Both the position numbers and the translations under genes were made by a program. Below the pieces are notes generated by a model that ran no database searches, was not told the DNA's origin, and saw only the letters and a program-made list of their open reading frames with translations. This document shows positions 45,549 to 53,269 of a DNA stretch of 64,000 bases, one piece after another; position 1 is the first letter of the stretch, and every line of letters starts with the position of its first letter. This DNA comes from Microvirga ossetica (GTDB taxonomy: Bacteria > Pseudomonadota > Alphaproteobacteria > Rhizobiales > Beijerinckiaceae), in contig NZ_CP016616.1 of NCBI RefSeq assembly GCF_002741015.1, positions 1,161,501-1,225,500 on the forward strand, written 5' to 3'.

Positions 45549-45923
45549 TTACCGACAGCTGAGCGCCCTACCCTCATTGATGCCAAATGTCAGATAATGC
45601 TGGACGCCGGAGGCGATTTCGCCGCGCCTGACAGCTCGGAGGACGTCCGGATTGCAACGCAAATACTCGCGTTCATTGAACGCATACCTACCATCTCGGG
45701 ACCTGGGACCGCGCTCTTCGTAGCCATAATCCCGCTGTCTGTATCTGGGACCTCTCTCCTCGTACCTATAGTCGCGCTCTCTGTATCTGGGGCCGGGCTC
45801 CCTATAATCGTAGTCGGGGTTCTCGTAGCCGTAACCTGGGCGACCGTAAGGTTGAGCTGATGTTGGGGCCGTTGAGGCGATAAGGGTGAGCCCCAAAGCT
45901 GCCAGTGTACAAAGCGCCTTCAT
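45549..45923 (-). CDS. Secreted Tyr/Arg-rich repeat protein with NPDV motif
   Basis: A 124-residue protein. A signal peptide (to about residue 23, APTSAQP) is followed by four imperfect repeats of the type YRERDYRYEERGP (residues 28-75) and a C-terminal FNEREYLRCNPDV with HYLTFGINEGR, a motif often repeated in secreted alphaproteobacterial proteins. A single motif copy and the strongly charged repeats suggest a cell-surface or structural role. Located in the accessory islet. Confidence 0.75.
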   Translation of the reverse strand: MKALCTLAALGLTLIASTAPTSAQPYGRPGYGYENPDYDYREPGPRYRERDYRYEERGPRYRQRDYGYEERGPRSRDGRYAFNEREYLRCNPDVLRAVRRGEIASGVQHYLTFGINEGRALSCR

Positions 45924-46055
45924 AGTGCGTGTTCTCCTCGTCGAGAAAGAACCGCTTCAGGGGAAAGTTGGTTCAAGCGTCGGCGAGACCATGCAGAAGC
46001 TGGAAGACGCCCGCAGCCCATGGACCATCTGGCCTAAATGAAAGCCTGACGAAAG

Positions 46056-46084
46056 AGCGTCGCAGGTTTTTGACCTGCGACGCT
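46056..46084 (-). terminator. Hairpin after the Gly/Pro-rich gene, copy 2
   Basis: AGCGTCGCAGGT and ACCTGCGACGCT form a perfect 12-bp stem with loop TTTTG, starting 10 bp after the stop of 46095-46409; CTTTCGTC follows on the minus strand. Confidence 0.6.
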
Positions 46085-46094
46085 CCGAGCTGGG

Positions 46095-46409
46095 TTACCA
46101 GCTTTCCAGGGGTTCGATGGGACCAAGGGGGGCTTCGCCGTAAGCGGGCATGATGACGGGTCCACCACCCGAACCAGGGGGCGTTCCACAAAACGGAGGT
46201 TCGCCGCCGCCATGACCGTCATCGCTCGGGAACCAGGACGACAGATCCTCTAACAGGTGTGACAACGGTCCGCCGTATAGCGGACCCACGTCGCCGCCAG
46301 GACCGCCGTTCGGTTCCACCGGTATGGGTTCTCCCGGATTGGGTTCTCCCACAGCAATTCCAGGCGGTTCGTTGCCGCTCGAGTCGTAAGGGATGTTGTA
46401 GCCGTTCAT
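46095..46409 (-). CDS. Gly/Pro-rich acidic small protein (104 aa), copy 2
   Basis: Identical to the 14244-14558 product through about residue 75 (MNGYNIPYDSSGN ... GGEPPFCGTPPG), then GSGGGPVIMPAYGEAPLGP before the shared EPLESW end. The same AAGGA-type ribosome site is present. Retention of an open frame and of length in both copies suggests the protein matters. Function unknown. Confidence 0.65.
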   Translation of the reverse strand: MNGYNIPYDSSGNEPPGIAVGEPNPGEPIPVEPNGGPGGDVGPLYGGPLSHLLEDLSSWFPSDDGHGGGEPPFCGTPPGSGGGPVIMPAYGEAPLGPIEPLESW

Positions 46410-46574
46410 GAGACGTCCTTTCCAGTAAGGCTGCGCGGTTCCGCCGAGGATGTGCTCCGACGGCGAACGGTCACTTTGGCCCACTCCGCAAAGACTGATC
46501 TGTGAGATGCGCCACAGGCGGTCGACACGCCCTGGATAAGCGGAAAAATTACGTCCTGAGCGCAAAACGGCGAT

Positions 46575-46725
46575 ATGACTTACTCCCGCGACACCACTGC
46601 CATCTCCGAGTTCACCGACCAGAAGCACATGGTCTAAGGAATGGTGGATTGAGACGGAAGCTTGTGTCCTCCTCAAGATGTCAAACGAGCCGCGGGATGC
46701 CTTCTTCAGCGACCGGAGGACCAGG
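46575..46725 (+). pseudogene. DUF7696-like small gene, frameshifted relic
   Basis: Starts MTYSRDTTAISEFTDQKHMV and stops at 46635; the continuation in the next frame reads TWSKEWWIETEACVLLKM then SNEPRDAFFSDRRT before similarity ends next to the citrate synthase stop. Compare TWSEEWKEECEARAILAM and RDAFFNGRKD at 10400-10500. The frame break falls at the same place in both copies. Confidence 0.55.
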
Positions 46726-46727
46726 CA

Positions 46728-47798
46728 TTACGCCGCCTGCGCCGGCCACGCCCCGACATAGCGCGACTGCGGGCGGATGATCCGGCTGGTCCCGGCCTGC
46801 TCGATCGCATGGGCCGCCCAGCCTGCCGTGCGGCCGGCGGCGAAGAGCGGCGTGAAGCCCTCGCGCGGGACGCCGAGGGCATCGAGCAGGATGGCCGTAT
46901 AGAATTCCACGTTGATATCGAGCCGGCGTCCGGGCTTGCGGCGCTCCAGCACCGTGAGGGCTGTGGCCTCAACAGCCTCGGCAAAGGCGATGCGGTTGTC
47001 TTGTCCCTTCAGCTTTCCGACCGCCGTTTTCAGCACATCCGCGCGCGGATCGCGCACCCGGTAGATGCGATGGCCGAAGCCCATGAGGCGCTCGCCCCGG
47101 GCCATGGCGTCGTCGAGCCAGGCCTCCGCGTTCCCGATCGAGCCGATCGCGTCGAGCATGTCGAGCACCGGGCCGGGCGCCCCGCCATGGAGCGGCCCTT
47201 TCAGCGCACAGAGCCCCGCCACCACGGCGGAGAGGAGACCGGCCTGGGTCGAGGCCACCACCCGCGCCGTGAAGGTAGAAGCGTTGAGCCCGTGGTCGAT
47301 GACCGTCACGAGATAGGTGTCGAGGGCCTTTGCCTCGCCTTCTGAGACCGGCGCGTCGCGCATCATGCGCAGGATGTCGGCGGCATGACCTGCCGATGGA
47401 TCGGGCGCAACCGGCGCAAGGCCCTTAGCGCCCCGCACCGCCATGGCAGCCGCGACGCCCGCTGCGCCGACGGCCAGGGCGGCATGGTCCTCCTCCGCAT
47501 CGGGCAGGCTCGCCAACAGCAGCCGCATGCCTTCCACCGGCGTGAGACCGGCGAGTTGCGGAGCAAGCGGCGCGAGACGGGCGTAGGCCCTCTGCCGGGC
47601 CTCGCCCAGAAGCGCTTGCGGGCCGGTTGCGGCGTTCGCAACGAGACCGTCCCAGAGCATCGCCGTTACGTCCTCGAAATCCACATGACCGGCGAGTTCT
47701 TCGAGGTCGTGCCCGGCTATGATCAGACGGCCCGCCTCGCCATCCACATGGCTGAGAGACGTCTCAGCCGCCACCACGTCGTCGAGTCCGATTGTCAT
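46728..47798 (-). CDS. Citrate synthase-family protein
   Basis: A 356-residue short citrate/2-methylcitrate synthase paralogue. The expected first catalytic His lies in GPLHGGAPG (about 204-212) and the second in MGFGHRIYRVRDPRAD (about 240-255). The usual catalytic Asp (NVDF in classical enzymes) is Glu in DINVEFYTA (about residue 300). Divergent from a second paralogue with an HTH, only 75 bp apart, so the two may be co-regulated and may form a hetero-complex. The substrate acyl-CoA is uncertain. Confidence 0.88.
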   Translation of the reverse strand: MTIGLDDVVAAETSLSHVDGEAGRLIIAGHDLEELAGHVDFEDVTAMLWDGLVANAATGPQALLGEARQRAYARLAPLAPQLAGLTPVEGMRLLLASLPDAEEDHAALAVGAAGVAAAMAVRGAKGLAPVAPDPSAGHAADILRMMRDAPVSEGEAKALDTYLVTVIDHGLNASTFTARVVASTQAGLLSAVVAGLCALKGPLHGGAPGPVLDMLDAIGSIGNAEAWLDDAMARGERLMGFGHRIYRVRDPRADVLKTAVGKLKGQDNRIAFAEAVEATALTVLERRKPGRRLDINVEFYTAILLDALGVPREGFTPLFAAGRTAGWAAHAIEQAGTSRIIRPQSRYVGAWPAQAA

Positions 47799-47873
47799 GA
47801 GTTTTCTCCTTGCTGTGGGAGAGCTTCACGCCGGACTTGCCGCGCGGTCAATCTTGAATCAACATATCAACAT

Positions 47874-49004
47874 ATGGACGCTGCATCCCTCGACCTCGCA
47901 ACGGCCGAAGAGGCCTCGTCCCGCCTCGGCATCAGCCGGGCGAGCCTCTATGCCTATGTGAGTCGCGGGCTTATCCGCTCCTTCTCCTCGCCGCATGACC
48001 CGCGCCAGCGTCTCTACGCTCTCGAGGATGTGGAGACGCTGGCGGAGCGAAAGGCGCGGTTCCGCCGCCCGGCCGTCGCGGCCGCGACCGCTCTCGACTG
48101 GGGCCTGCCGGTGCTGGAGACGAGCATCACCCAGATCAGGGACGGGCGGCTCTTCTATCGCGGGCAGGACGCCATCGCCCTGGCCCGGACCGCCACGCTC
48201 GAGGACGTGGCGCAACTCCTGACCGGCGCCCTGGACGAGGAGGCTTTCCGCCGGTCCTCACGACTGCCGGTCCCGCTGCCCGGTCCCGCTTTCGGGCCTC
48301 ATGACTTCGTCGCGCAGGCGATCCGCCTTCTCTCCGAGCCCGCCCCTAAGGAAACCCGGGCGGCGGAGGTGGCCGCGATCCTGCGCCTCGTCGCTGCCGC
48401 GGCCAGCGGCGCCGATCCCGTCACCGAGCCGATCCACCGCCATTTGGCCTCGGCCTGGAAGGCCCCACCACGTGCCGCCGAGGCGATCCGGCGAACGCTG
48501 GTGCTGTGCGCCGACCACGAGCTCAGCTCCTCGGCTTTCGCGGTGCGGGTCACGGCCTCGACCGGCGCGTCCCTGCGCAATGCGGTCATCGCCGGCCTCG
48601 CGGCCCTGAGCGGTCCCTATCACGGAGGCATGACGGAGAGGGCCAGGACCTTTCTCGATGCACCTGGAACATCGCCCCATCCCAGCCTCCGCCATCGCCT
48701 CTACCCGGAAGGCGACCCTCGGGCCGGGGCCGTTCTGGAGCGTGTTCCCCTGCTTGCCTCCGACGCCACGACCCTGCGGGCGATGTCCGTCGCCCCCAAT
48801 GCCGGGCCCAGCATCGATGTGGCCCTCGTGATGATGGAGCGGGCCTATGGACTGCCGGTCGGCGCTGCCTTTAACCTCTTCGCGGTCGGGCGGACAGCGG
48901 GGTGGATCGCCCATGCCATCGAGCAGCGCAGCCAGGCGACACTCATCCGGCCGCGGGCTCGCTATATCGCGGCCGACGAAACTTCCGCACGGACATCCTC
49001 GTGA
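47874..49004 (+). CDS. Citrate synthase-family protein with N-terminal HTH
   Basis: A 376-residue protein. Residues 5-50 form a MerR/excisionase-like HTH (TAEEASSRLGISRASLYAYV), the rest a citrate synthase fold with His in GPYHGGMTE, His in LRHRLYPEGDPRA and Asp in PSIDVALVMME. The ATG lies in a CAACATAT direct repeat (47861-47876). It shares a 75-bp divergent promoter with the other paralogue and overlaps the Nudix gene by GTGA. It may act as enzyme, regulator or both. Confidence 0.88.
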   Translation: MDAASLDLATAEEASSRLGISRASLYAYVSRGLIRSFSSPHDPRQRLYALEDVETLAERKARFRRPAVAAATALDWGLPVLETSITQIRDGRLFYRGQDAIALARTATLEDVAQLLTGALDEEAFRRSSRLPVPLPGPAFGPHDFVAQAIRLLSEPAPKETRAAEVAAILRLVAAAASGADPVTEPIHRHLASAWKAPPRAAEAIRRTLVLCADHELSSSAFAVRVTASTGASLRNAVIAGLAALSGPYHGGMTERARTFLDAPGTSPHPSLRHRLYPEGDPRAGAVLERVPLLASDATTLRAMSVAPNAGPSIDVALVMMERAYGLPVGAAFNLFAVGRTAGWIAHAIEQRSQATLIRPRARYIAADETSARTSS

Positions 49005-49450
49005 CGAACGACCGCTTCTACCCGGCCCGTCCGATCCTCGCCGCCTCCGTCGCCGTGATCCGGGACGGGCGGATCCTGCTCGCGGCGCGCGGCAAGCCGC
49101 CGAGCGAGGGGCTGTTCTCCCTGCCGGGCGGCATGGTGGAAGTGGGCGAGACGTTGGCGGAGGCGGCCCTTCGCGAGCTGCGCGAGGAGGTCGGGGTCCA
49201 GGCCACGATGATCGGCCTGATCGCGCCTGTCGAATTCATTGAAAGGGACGGCAAAGGTCATATAAAGCATCATGTCGTCATCGCCGCCCATGCCGCCCGC
49301 TGGGTCTCCGGCGAACCCCAGACAGGTCCGGAAGCAAAGGAAATCCGTTGGGTCACGGAACGGGATATCGCCGATCTGCCGATGACGGCAGGGCTGGCCG
49401 AAATTCTGAAGCAGGTCTTCAGGCTCGCGCGGGCGGATTCACACGCATGA
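49001..49450 (+). CDS. Nudix hydrolase
   Basis: A 149-residue pyrophosphohydrolase. The Nudix box GGMVEVGETLAEAALRELREEVGV (region about residues 40-63) keeps the G, E, REL and EE pattern that binds magnesium. It starts with GTG overlapping the stop of the citrate synthase gene and ends overlapping the next gene (ATGA). ADP-ribose or sugar-nucleotide substrates are common for this type. Confidence 0.93.
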   Translation: MTNDRFYPARPILAASVAVIRDGRILLAARGKPPSEGLFSLPGGMVEVGETLAEAALRELREEVGVQATMIGLIAPVEFIERDGKGHIKHHVVIAAHAARWVSGEPQTGPEAKEIRWVTERDIADLPMTAGLAEILKQVFRLARADSHA

Positions 49451-50025
49451 AGCGTGGAGCCTTGCTTCTTGCCGTCCCCGCCCTGCTGCTGGCCGCGCCC
49501 GCGCCCGCAACGGCCCAAGGCTTCTTCGAGCGGCTCTTCGGCGTCCGGCCGCAGCCGCAGCCAGGTCAGCCGGGTCAGCCGATCCCGCAGCAGCAATTCC
49601 GCACCCAGCCTCAGTTTCGTCCGCCGCCGCAGCAGCAGCGACGGCCCCAACAGCCGCAATCCCAGCGCCCCCAGCAACCGCCGCAACAGCAGGCCGAACC
49701 GGCGCCCGTGGTCGAACCGCCTCCCGCTCCCTATGAGAAGGAGCTGTTGCGGCTTGCCGAAATCATGGGGTCGCTCGCCATGCTGCGCCCGCTCTGCAGC
49801 GCCCCCGACGCGCCCGAATGGGGCCGGCGCATGCAGATCCTGCTCGAAGCCGAGGGAACGACGCCCGGCCGGCGCGAGCGGCTCGCCGGCGCCTACAACA
49901 AAGGTTATCGGGCCTATGCCCTCACCTATCGGGTCTGCACGCCGTCCGCGCAGGAGGCGTCCGTCAGGTTCTTAGGGGAAGGCGAGCAGCTCGCGCGCAG
50001 CATCACCGGGCGCTACGGCGGGTGA
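49447..50025 (+). CDS. TIGR02301-like secreted protein
   Basis: A 192-residue protein. The signal peptide ends near residue 24 (PATAQGFF). A Pro/Gln-rich low-complexity linker, about residues 30-90, is followed by a helical domain (YEKELLRLAEIMGSLAMLR ... AYNKGYRAYALTYRVCTPSA) with two Cys. The pattern matches a conserved rhizobial periplasmic family of unknown function (TIGR02301, from memory). Its ATG overlaps the Nudix stop, so the two are co-translated. Confidence 0.78.
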   Translation: MKRGALLLAVPALLLAAPAPATAQGFFERLFGVRPQPQPGQPGQPIPQQQFRTQPQFRPPPQQQRRPQQPQSQRPQQPPQQQAEPAPVVEPPPAPYEKELLRLAEIMGSLAMLRPLCSAPDAPEWGRRMQILLEAEGTTPGRRERLAGAYNKGYRAYALTYRVCTPSAQEASVRFLGEGEQLARSITGRYGG

Positions 50026-50094
50026 TGCTACCGAACAATACGTGTATACACAGCGCCTTGTGAGAATCCGTCCCTCGACGAGTGTCGCGAACTT

Positions 50095-50393
50095 CCCTCC
50101 CCCTTGCGGGGAGGGATTAAGGCTGGGGGTCGAAAAGTCAGAGCAAAGTGCTTTCTTTAGAAGGCATCATGATCGCTACGGCGCCCCCTCTCCCGAGCGG
50201 GAGAGGGGCAGGGGTGAGGGCGGGGCGCTCGACCAGCTCGGTAACGTCGCTTCCGCTGCAGCATGTCACCCGCTGCATTTCATCCGGCATCGGCCTTCCC
50301 TCACCCCGACCCTCTCCCAACCGGGAGAGGGAGACCGCACCACTTCCGCAATCGCTCATCCAGTCGGACCACCCCTACCCGCAAGGGGGAGGG
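50095..50393. repeat. G/C-tract palindromic repeat, copy B, with a second element nested inside
   Basis: Outer arms CCCTCCCCCTTGCGGGGAGGG near 50096 and CCACCCCTACCCGCAAGGGGGAGGG near 50370-50392 match the copies at 57425 and 58878. Between them, 50191-50327 holds another palindromic element with CCCTCTCCCGAGCGGGAGAGGG and CCCTCACCCCGACCCTCTCCC arms. Together they fill most of the 520-bp gap between the TIGR02301-like gene and the gene at 50549. Confidence 0.7.
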
Positions 50394-50548
50394 AAACAGG
50401 TGTTGCACCGACGCCTCTTATCCACATTTTTCGGGACAGCCCCTCTCGCGTTAACCTCCTTGCAAGGTGATGCTGGCGGCGGGTCGGCGCGACGTCTACA
50501 AATGATTCAACCGAACTCGCGCGCCGCCCCTTCAAAGGGGCATGGATC

Positions 50549-50812
50549 ATGAACGAAAACGACGTCCCTCTCGACGAGCTGCCCGAACTCAGCGCCCTCA
50601 AGCAGGCGGCCCTGAGCTATGTGACGGATGCCTTCGCCGAGGCCGAGCTCGACGGGCTCGACGGCGACTGCATGGCACAGGCCGCCCTCTTCGCCGCCTT
50701 TACGGAACTCGTCGCCACCTATGGCGAAGATGCCGTTGCGGAATATGCCGCAACCCTGCCGGACAAGATCCGCACGGGGGCCTTCTCGATGGCGATGTCG
50801 CTGAAGCATTGA
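50549..50812 (+). CDS. Small acidic hypothetical protein (87 aa)
   Basis: Starts MNENDVPLDELPELSALKQA and is an acidic, Ala-rich helical protein (SYVTDAFAEAELDGLDGDCM) with one Cys and no membrane segment. No domain recognised. GGGGC before the ATG is a weak ribosome site. Flanked by repeats on both sides. Confidence 0.55.
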   Translation: MNENDVPLDELPELSALKQAALSYVTDAFAEAELDGLDGDCMAQAALFAAFTELVATYGEDAVAEYAATLPDKIRTGAFSMAMSLKH

Positions 50813-50871
50813 AACGTCTCGCAAAAGACGGGCCCATCCTGAGGCCAACTCATAAGTCATCCTGGATCCTG

Positions 50872-50986
50872 AGCCCTCATCCTGAGGAGCGCAGCGTCTC
50901 GAAGGACGAGGGCGCCTCCAGAGACCACTAGATCCTCCTTCGAGACGGTGCTGAATCATCTCTTCAGGATGAGGCTGTGGTGGTGC
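50872..50986. repeat. CCTCATCCTGAGGAGC-type repeat
   Basis: CCTCATCCTGAGGAGCGC and GCGTCTCGAAGGACGAGG on the left are mirrored by CCTTCGAGACGG and TCTTCAGGATGAGG on the right. This family is, as far as I know, widespread between genes in Hyphomicrobiales. Confidence 0.65.
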
Positions 50987-51085
50987 GGGCTGCTCCCTTT
51001 GAGACGGCTATCGTGTCGTCTTGCAGAACATGGCCTGGGTGAAGTAGCGGTTGTCGCGTGACGTGATCATCGCGCGAGAGGCTCC

Positions 51086-51748
51086 GTGATGCTGGATCTG
51101 CCGACCTTTCTGACCTTCTATACGGCTGTGCTCGCGCTTCAGCTCGCTCCCGGACCCGACATGGTTCTTCTGCTGAGCCGCGGCGTGGGACAGGGACGCC
51201 GCACGGCGGTCCTCACCGCGATCGGCATGACGCTGCTGGCGGCCCTCGTCCAGCTGCCGCTTCTGGCTCTCGGCGTCACCTCGCTCCTCCAGGCCTCGCC
51301 CCTGGCCTTCGATCTTCTGCGCTGGTCGGGTGCGGCCTATCTCGTCTGGCTCGGAGCCAAGCTCCTCATCGGGTCCTTTCGCGGCTCTCACGCTCTCGTG
51401 CGGAAAGCATCCAAGCCAATCTCGGACATCGCCGCCCTGCGTCAGGGCATGATCAACAACCTGACCAACCCGAAGGCGATGGTGTTCATGCTGGCCTTCC
51501 TGCCGCAATTCGTCGATCCGGCGAGCGGCTGGTCGGTGACGGCGCAATTGCTGTTTCTCGGAGCCGTCCAGAAGCTTTCCGGCTTCGTCGTGCTCGGCGG
51601 CGTCGCGCTCGGCACGGGAACGATCGGCGACTGGCTTTCGCGCCGGCCGGGCCTCATCGCCTGGCAGGAGCGCTTCGCCGGCATCGTCATGGTCGGTCTC
51701 GGCCTGCGCCTCGCGCTCGGCGGCGACGCATCGGCGATGCGCCGCTAA
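51086..51748 (+). CDS. LysE-family translocator
   Basis: A 220-residue exporter with about six membrane segments. The LysE/RhtB signature reads LQLAPGPDMVLLLSRGVGQGR near residues 18-38, and FLPQFVDP near residue 137. Members export amino acids or related metabolites; the substrate is unknown. Its last four bases overlap the end of the convergent dihydroorotase gene. Confidence 0.93.
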   Translation: MMLDLPTFLTFYTAVLALQLAPGPDMVLLLSRGVGQGRRTAVLTAIGMTLLAALVQLPLLALGVTSLLQASPLAFDLLRWSGAAYLVWLGAKLLIGSFRGSHALVRKASKPISDIAALRQGMINNLTNPKAMVFMLAFLPQFVDPASGWSVTAQLLFLGAVQKLSGFVVLGGVALGTGTIGDWLSRRPGLIAWQERFAGIVMVGLGLRLALGGDASAMRR

Positions 51749-53079
51749 CGCGCAAGCGTCTCCTCGAACCGCGCCACCTCTCCTTGAGACGGCGTCTCGA
51801 GTGCGCCGTCCCACATCACCACGTTGCCGCGCACGATCGTGCCGATGGGCCAGCCGGTCACCTTCTTGCCGTCATAGGGCGTCCAGCCGCATTTCGACGC
51901 GATCCAGTCGTTGCGGATCGTCTCGACGCGCTTGAGATCGACCACGGTGAAATCCGCGTCGTAGCCCACGGCGATGCGGCCCTTGTCGGCGATGCCGAAG
52001 AGGCGCTTGGGTCCGGCGCTCGTCATGTCGACGAAGCGCTCGAGCGTGAGCCTGCTCGCGTTCACATGGTCGAGCATGATCGGCACGAGAGTCTGCACGC
52101 CGGTCATGCCCGAGGGCGTGTTGGGATAGGTCTTGTCCTTCTCCTCGCGCGTATGCGGCGCGTGGTCGGAGCCGAGGATGTCGGCGATGCCCTCGTCGAG
52201 CCCCTGCCAGAGCGCTGCGCGATGCAGCTCGTCGCGCACCGGCGGGTTCATTTGGATGTAGGTGCCGAGGCGCTCGTAATCCTCCGGCCCTGCGAGGGTC
52301 AGGTGATGCGGCGTGACTTCGACTGACACGAGATCCTTGTGATCCTTCAAAAGCGCCATCTCTTCGGCGGTGGTGATGTGCAGCACGTGAATGCGTGCAC
52401 CCGTCCGCTGAGCGATGCGCACGAGGCGCTGCGTGCAGGCGAGGGCCACTTCGGCGGAGCGCCAGACCGGGTGCGAGCGCGGATCGCCTTCGACGCGCAA
52501 ACCCTTCCTCTCGCGCAGCATCGCCTCGTCTTCGGAATGGAACGCGGCGCGGCGGCGCGTGCGGCTCAGGATATTGGCGATGCCTTCGTCGTCCTCGATG
52601 AGGAGCGAGCCGGTGGACGAGCCCATGAACACCTTGATGCCGACGGCGCCGGCTAGGCGCTCCAGCTCCGGCACGTCCTTGGCATTCTCATGCGTGCCGC
52701 CGACCCAGAAGGCGAAGTCGCAATGCATGCGGTGATGGCCGCGCCGCACCTTGTCGGCGAGCGCCTCGGGCGTCGTGGTCTGCGGATCGGTGTTGGGCAT
52801 CTCGAACACGGTGGTCACGCCGCCCATGACGGCGGCGCGGGACCCCGATTCGAGATCCTCCTTGTGGTCGAGGCCGGGCTCGCGGAAATGCACCTGGCTG
52901 TCGATCACGCCCGGCAGGATATGCAGGCCCCGGCACTCGATCTCCCGTTCGGCGGAAGCCTGGGACAAATCGCCGATGGCGGCGATCCGGCCGGCGCACA
53001 CGCCGATGTCGCGCTCCACGCGTCCGTCGTGATTCACGACGATGCCGCCTTTGAGGATCAGGTCGAAGGTTTGGGGCAT
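51745..53079 (-). CDS. pyrC: Dihydroorotase (amidohydrolase family)
   Basis: A 444-residue class I-type enzyme closing carbamoyl aspartate to dihydroorotate in pyrimidine synthesis. The metal region reads DSQVHFREPGLDHKEDLESG (about 60-79), where the first His of the usual HxH is Gln. The likely carboxylated Lys is in GIKVFMGSSTGS, further His in AAFHSEDE and IHVLHITTAEE, and the catalytic Asp in LGSDHAPHTREEKD. A neofunctionalised hydantoinase-like role cannot be excluded. No other pyr gene is nearby. Confidence 0.85.
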   Translation of the reverse strand: MPQTFDLILKGGIVVNHDGRVERDIGVCAGRIAAIGDLSQASAEREIECRGLHILPGVIDSQVHFREPGLDHKEDLESGSRAAVMGGVTTVFEMPNTDPQTTTPEALADKVRRGHHRMHCDFAFWVGGTHENAKDVPELERLAGAVGIKVFMGSSTGSLLIEDDEGIANILSRTRRRAAFHSEDEAMLRERKGLRVEGDPRSHPVWRSAEVALACTQRLVRIAQRTGARIHVLHITTAEEMALLKDHKDLVSVEVTPHHLTLAGPEDYERLGTYIQMNPPVRDELHRAALWQGLDEGIADILGSDHAPHTREEKDKTYPNTPSGMTGVQTLVPIMLDHVNASRLTLERFVDMTSAGPKRLFGIADKGRIAVGYDADFTVVDLKRVETIRNDWIASKCGWTPYDGKKVTGWPIGTIVRGNVVMWDGALETPSQGEVARFEETLAR

Positions 53080-53130
53080 GGCAATCTCATCCCTTGAGGC
53101 CGCTGCGGAACGGGCATATGTGACGCTTCT

Positions 53131-53245
53131 AGCGCATCGTGCGGAAAAGTGGACACGGTTTTCCGCTTCGAGCGATGCGCCGTCTTAGAGGTTGAGCATC
53201 GGATGGGTCCCAAAAGTGCAGATCCACTTTTGGGTCCGATGCTCA
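53131..53245. repeat. GCATCGG/AAAAGTGGA palindromic repeat, copy 2
   Basis: AGCGCATCGTGCGGAAAAGTGG, then GAGCATCGGATGGGTCCCAAAAGTG with CACTTTTGGGTCCGATGCTC. It holds the same two hairpins as the 41425-41540 element in the opposite order, in the gap between dihydroorotase and ygfZ. Confidence 0.7.
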
Positions 53246-53269
53246 GCAAGAGCAATGGGAGCGGGGCAT

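Larger units (their letters stand above)
45988..46516 (-). repeat. Duplicated module, copy 2 (partner at 14137-14664)
   Basis: Same gene order and orientation as copy 1: MQKLEDARSP relic, hairpin, Gly/Pro-rich gene, upstream region. The exact core is 46213-46437; outside it substitutions are frequent, for example in the last 25 codons of the gene. Confidence 0.8.
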
